A program made the position numbers and the translations under genes. This document shows, piece by piece, positions 7,217 through 8,505 of a stretch of DNA of 8,505 nucleotides. This DNA comes from Acidimicrobiales bacterium (GTDB lineage: Bacteria > Actinomycetota > Acidimicrobiia > Acidimicrobiales > Iamiaceae). The notes below the pieces were generated by a model. It did no database searches, was not told the origin of the DNA, and saw nothing but the letters and a program-made list of their open reading frames with translations. Position 1 is the first letter of the stretch. Each line of letters starts with the position of its first letter. Where the stretch lies: the NCBI GenBank assembly GCA_020439605.1, contig JAGQSI010000074.1, forward strand, positions 1-8,505, read 5' to 3'.

Positions 7217-8159
7217 CGCAGAGCTTGGCGACTTCATCTCAGCTTTGGAGGCAGAACTCGGCGACAGCGTGTCTCGTGATGTCATGTTGGGTCCCTACAC
7301 CACCTATGGGGTAGGAGGTCCAGCCGCGGTGTTCCTTACCGCAAACAGTGCCGAGGACCTGTTGAGGGCGGCTCGTATACGCGCAGGGACCACAGTGCCG
7401 GTCCTGACAATTGGCCTCGGCTCCAATCTGCTCATCTCCGATCAGGGTTTTGAGGGGCTTGTGGTTCTCATGGGCTCAGCGTTTTCTGAGGTCGTAATAG
7501 AAGGCACCAAGGTTCATGCCGGGGCCGGCGCGAAGCTGCCGGTGGTTGCTCGCCAGAGTGCAGCAGCGGGGCTCACGGGTTTCGAATGGGCGTCGGGGAT
7601 TCCAGGAACAATCGGCGGCGCCGTTCGAATGAACGCTGGTGTGCACGAGGCCGATATGTCCACTGTGCTTGAGAGGGTCCGCGTAATAGACCTAGCCACA
7701 GGCGACGATGGAGTCATGGGGCCATCAAGCCTTGAGCTCGACTACAGGCATTCATCGCTTGGTCCAAGCCAGGTGGTGGTTTGGGCTGAGCTGTCTCTGC
7801 AACCAGGAGATCCTGAGGTTTCGCGCGCTGCGATCAAGGAGAAGACACAGTGGCGACGAGACAACCAACCAGGTGGTCGCAATGCTGGTTCTGTCTTTGC
7901 CAACCCTGAGGGTCACTCAGCAGGACGTCTTATCGACGAGGTCGGCCTAAAGGGCTTGCGAGTGGGAAGCGCCGAGGTGTCGCCGAAGCACGCGAATTTC
8001 ATAGTGGTAGACCAAAACGGTTCGGCACAGGACGTATGGCAACTAATGGTCGAGATCCGCCAAAGGGTCTTTGATGCCACCTCGATTGTGCTTCAACCCG
8101 AGAACAAGCTCATCGCCTTGGCGCCACTGCCGGATCCTTCGGGAGCGGACAACCGATGA
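7209..8159 (+). CDS. murB: UDP-N-acetylenolpyruvoylglucosamine reductase MurB
   Basis: MurB is a cytoplasmic flavoenzyme (FAD, NADPH) that reduces UDP-GlcNAc-enolpyruvate to UDP-MurNAc, the substrate of MurC. I chose the ATG at 7209 (316 residues, 8-base overlap with murC). A TTG at 7197 would add four residues (MTRQ) and cannot be excluded, since neither has a clear ribosome binding site. The FAD-binding domain shows GPYTTYGVGGPA (28-39), IGLGSNLLISD (68-78), GAGAKL (105-110) and the segment 124-144 containing WASGIPGTIGGAVRMNAG. DYRHS (178-182) supplies the conserved Tyr-Arg. The substrate domain has NAGSVFANP (225-233), where S228 is the expected proton donor, then AGRLIDEVGLKG (238-249), VSPKHANFIV (257-266) and QPE (296-298), whose E298 fits the conserved C-terminal Glu. 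The length and layout suggest a type II MurB. Its place between murC and ftsQ is seen in several Gram-positive lineages. Confidence 0.95.
   Translation: MHSAELGDFISALEAELGDSVSRDVMLGPYTTYGVGGPAAVFLTANSAEDLLRAARIRAGTTVPVLTIGLGSNLLISDQGFEGLVVLMGSAFSEVVIEGTKVHAGAGAKLPVVARQSAAAGLTGFEWASGIPGTIGGAVRMNAGVHEADMSTVLERVRVIDLATGDDGVMGPSSLELDYRHSSLGPSQVVVWAELSLQPGDPEVSRAAIKEKTQWRRDNQPGGRNAGSVFANPEGHSAGRLIDEVGLKGLRVGSAEVSPKHANFIVVDQNGSAQDVWQLMVEIRQRVFDATSIVLQPENKLIALAPLPDPSGADNR
8141..8145 (+). promoter_or_regulatory. Ribosome binding site of ftsQ
   Basis: GGGAG lies 10 bases before the ATG at 8156, inside the last codons of murB. It supports that ATG as the ftsQ start. Confidence 0.5.
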
Positions 8160-8505
8160 ATCGGGGAGCTGCGCTCGCTCAACAGGGCACGGCAAGCAGC
8201 CCACTGATTGACCCTCGGTTGCAGGAGCGCCGCATCGAGGTGGCCAAAGAACAAGAGCACAGGCGGAACCGTCGGCTTTTGCTGGTTGGCGTTATTGCCC
8301 TGCTGCTAGCTGCGGCAGTTGGAGTTACCCGCTCTCCGGTTCTCGATGTTGATCAGATCATGGTCACGGGGACCTCGAAGGCTCGACAAGACGAGGTGAG
8401 GGCAGCTACGGCCATCGCGCTGGGTTCCGCTATGACAGACGCCAATCTCTCCACCATCGAAGCCAAGGTAGAGAAACTTCCGTGGGTCAAGACGGCCAAG
8501 GCAAA
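8156..8505 (+). CDS. ftsQ: Cell division protein FtsQ, 5' part (3' end outside window)
   Basis: FtsQ (DivIB) is a bitopic membrane protein that helps assemble the divisome and, with FtsL and FtsB, regulates FtsW and FtsI. The first 116 residues are visible. There is a charged cytoplasmic tail of about 40 residues ending in HRRNRR, then one membrane segment (about 41-58, LLLVGVIALLLAAAVGV). The start of the extracytoplasmic POTRA domain follows (about 60 onward), with SPVLDVDQIMVTG, a middle helix, and the family-typical LPWVKTAKA near the right edge. The call rests on this topology and on the position after murC-murB, because FtsQ sequences diverge strongly. The ATG overlaps the murB stop by 4 bases (ATGA), with GGGAG 10 bases upstream. 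No ddl gene lies between murB and ftsQ. ftsZ commonly follows in such clusters, but it would be outside this window. Confidence 0.9.
   Translation, partial: MNRGAALAQQGTASSPLIDPRLQERRIEVAKEQEHRRNRRLLLVGVIALLLAAAVGVTRSPVLDVDQIMVTGTSKARQDEVRAATAIALGSAMTDANLSTIEAKVEKLPWVKTAKA

Overview
This window is an uninterrupted piece of a bacterial division and cell wall (dcw) cluster. All eight genes are on the + strand, in the order murE (3' part), mraY, murD, ftsW, murG, murC, murB, ftsQ (5' part). Every gene was recognised from its family motifs, and all complete ones have normal lengths. No mobile element, RNA gene, CRISPR array, terminator or foreign-looking insert is visible.

The organism is most likely an actinobacterium (Actinomycetota) of moderate GC (high 50s percent by eye). 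The Acidimicrobiia are my best guess, but this is inference. The reasons are the murC-murB-ftsQ order, GTG starts, the MurG P-loop form GGGTAGH, the MurD form LNFAPDHLDVH, and a single-pass FtsQ with a short N-terminal tail. MurE carries the DNPR signature of meso-diaminopimelate-adding enzymes, so the peptidoglycan is predicted to be of the mDAP type.

Layout: murE runs from the left edge to 1105, mraY 1102-2148, murD 2145-3476, ftsW 3473-4699, murG 4696-5808, murC 5801-7216, murB 7209-8159, and ftsQ from 8156 off the right edge. Each gene starts inside the stop region of the one before. Five junctions overlap by 4 bases (ATGA or GTGA) and the two flanking murC overlap by 8 bases (GTGACTGA and ATGCATAG). 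There is therefore no non-coding base in the window, and no room for an intergenic promoter or terminator. The genes must be read from one long transcript that starts upstream, unless promoters lie inside coding sequence.

Together the genes cover most of lipid II synthesis. MurB makes UDP-MurNAc, MurC, MurD and MurE add L-Ala, D-Glu and mDAP, MraY moves the precursor onto undecaprenyl phosphate, and MurG adds GlcNAc. FtsW polymerises the product at the septum, and FtsQ links synthesis to the divisome. Two usual members are missing from their common positions: murF (normally between murE and mraY) and ddl (often between murB or murC and ftsQ).

I found no undescribed system here. The points worth a second look are the gap-free overlap architecture, the missing murF, and a few unusual residues in conserved MurC and MurD motifs.
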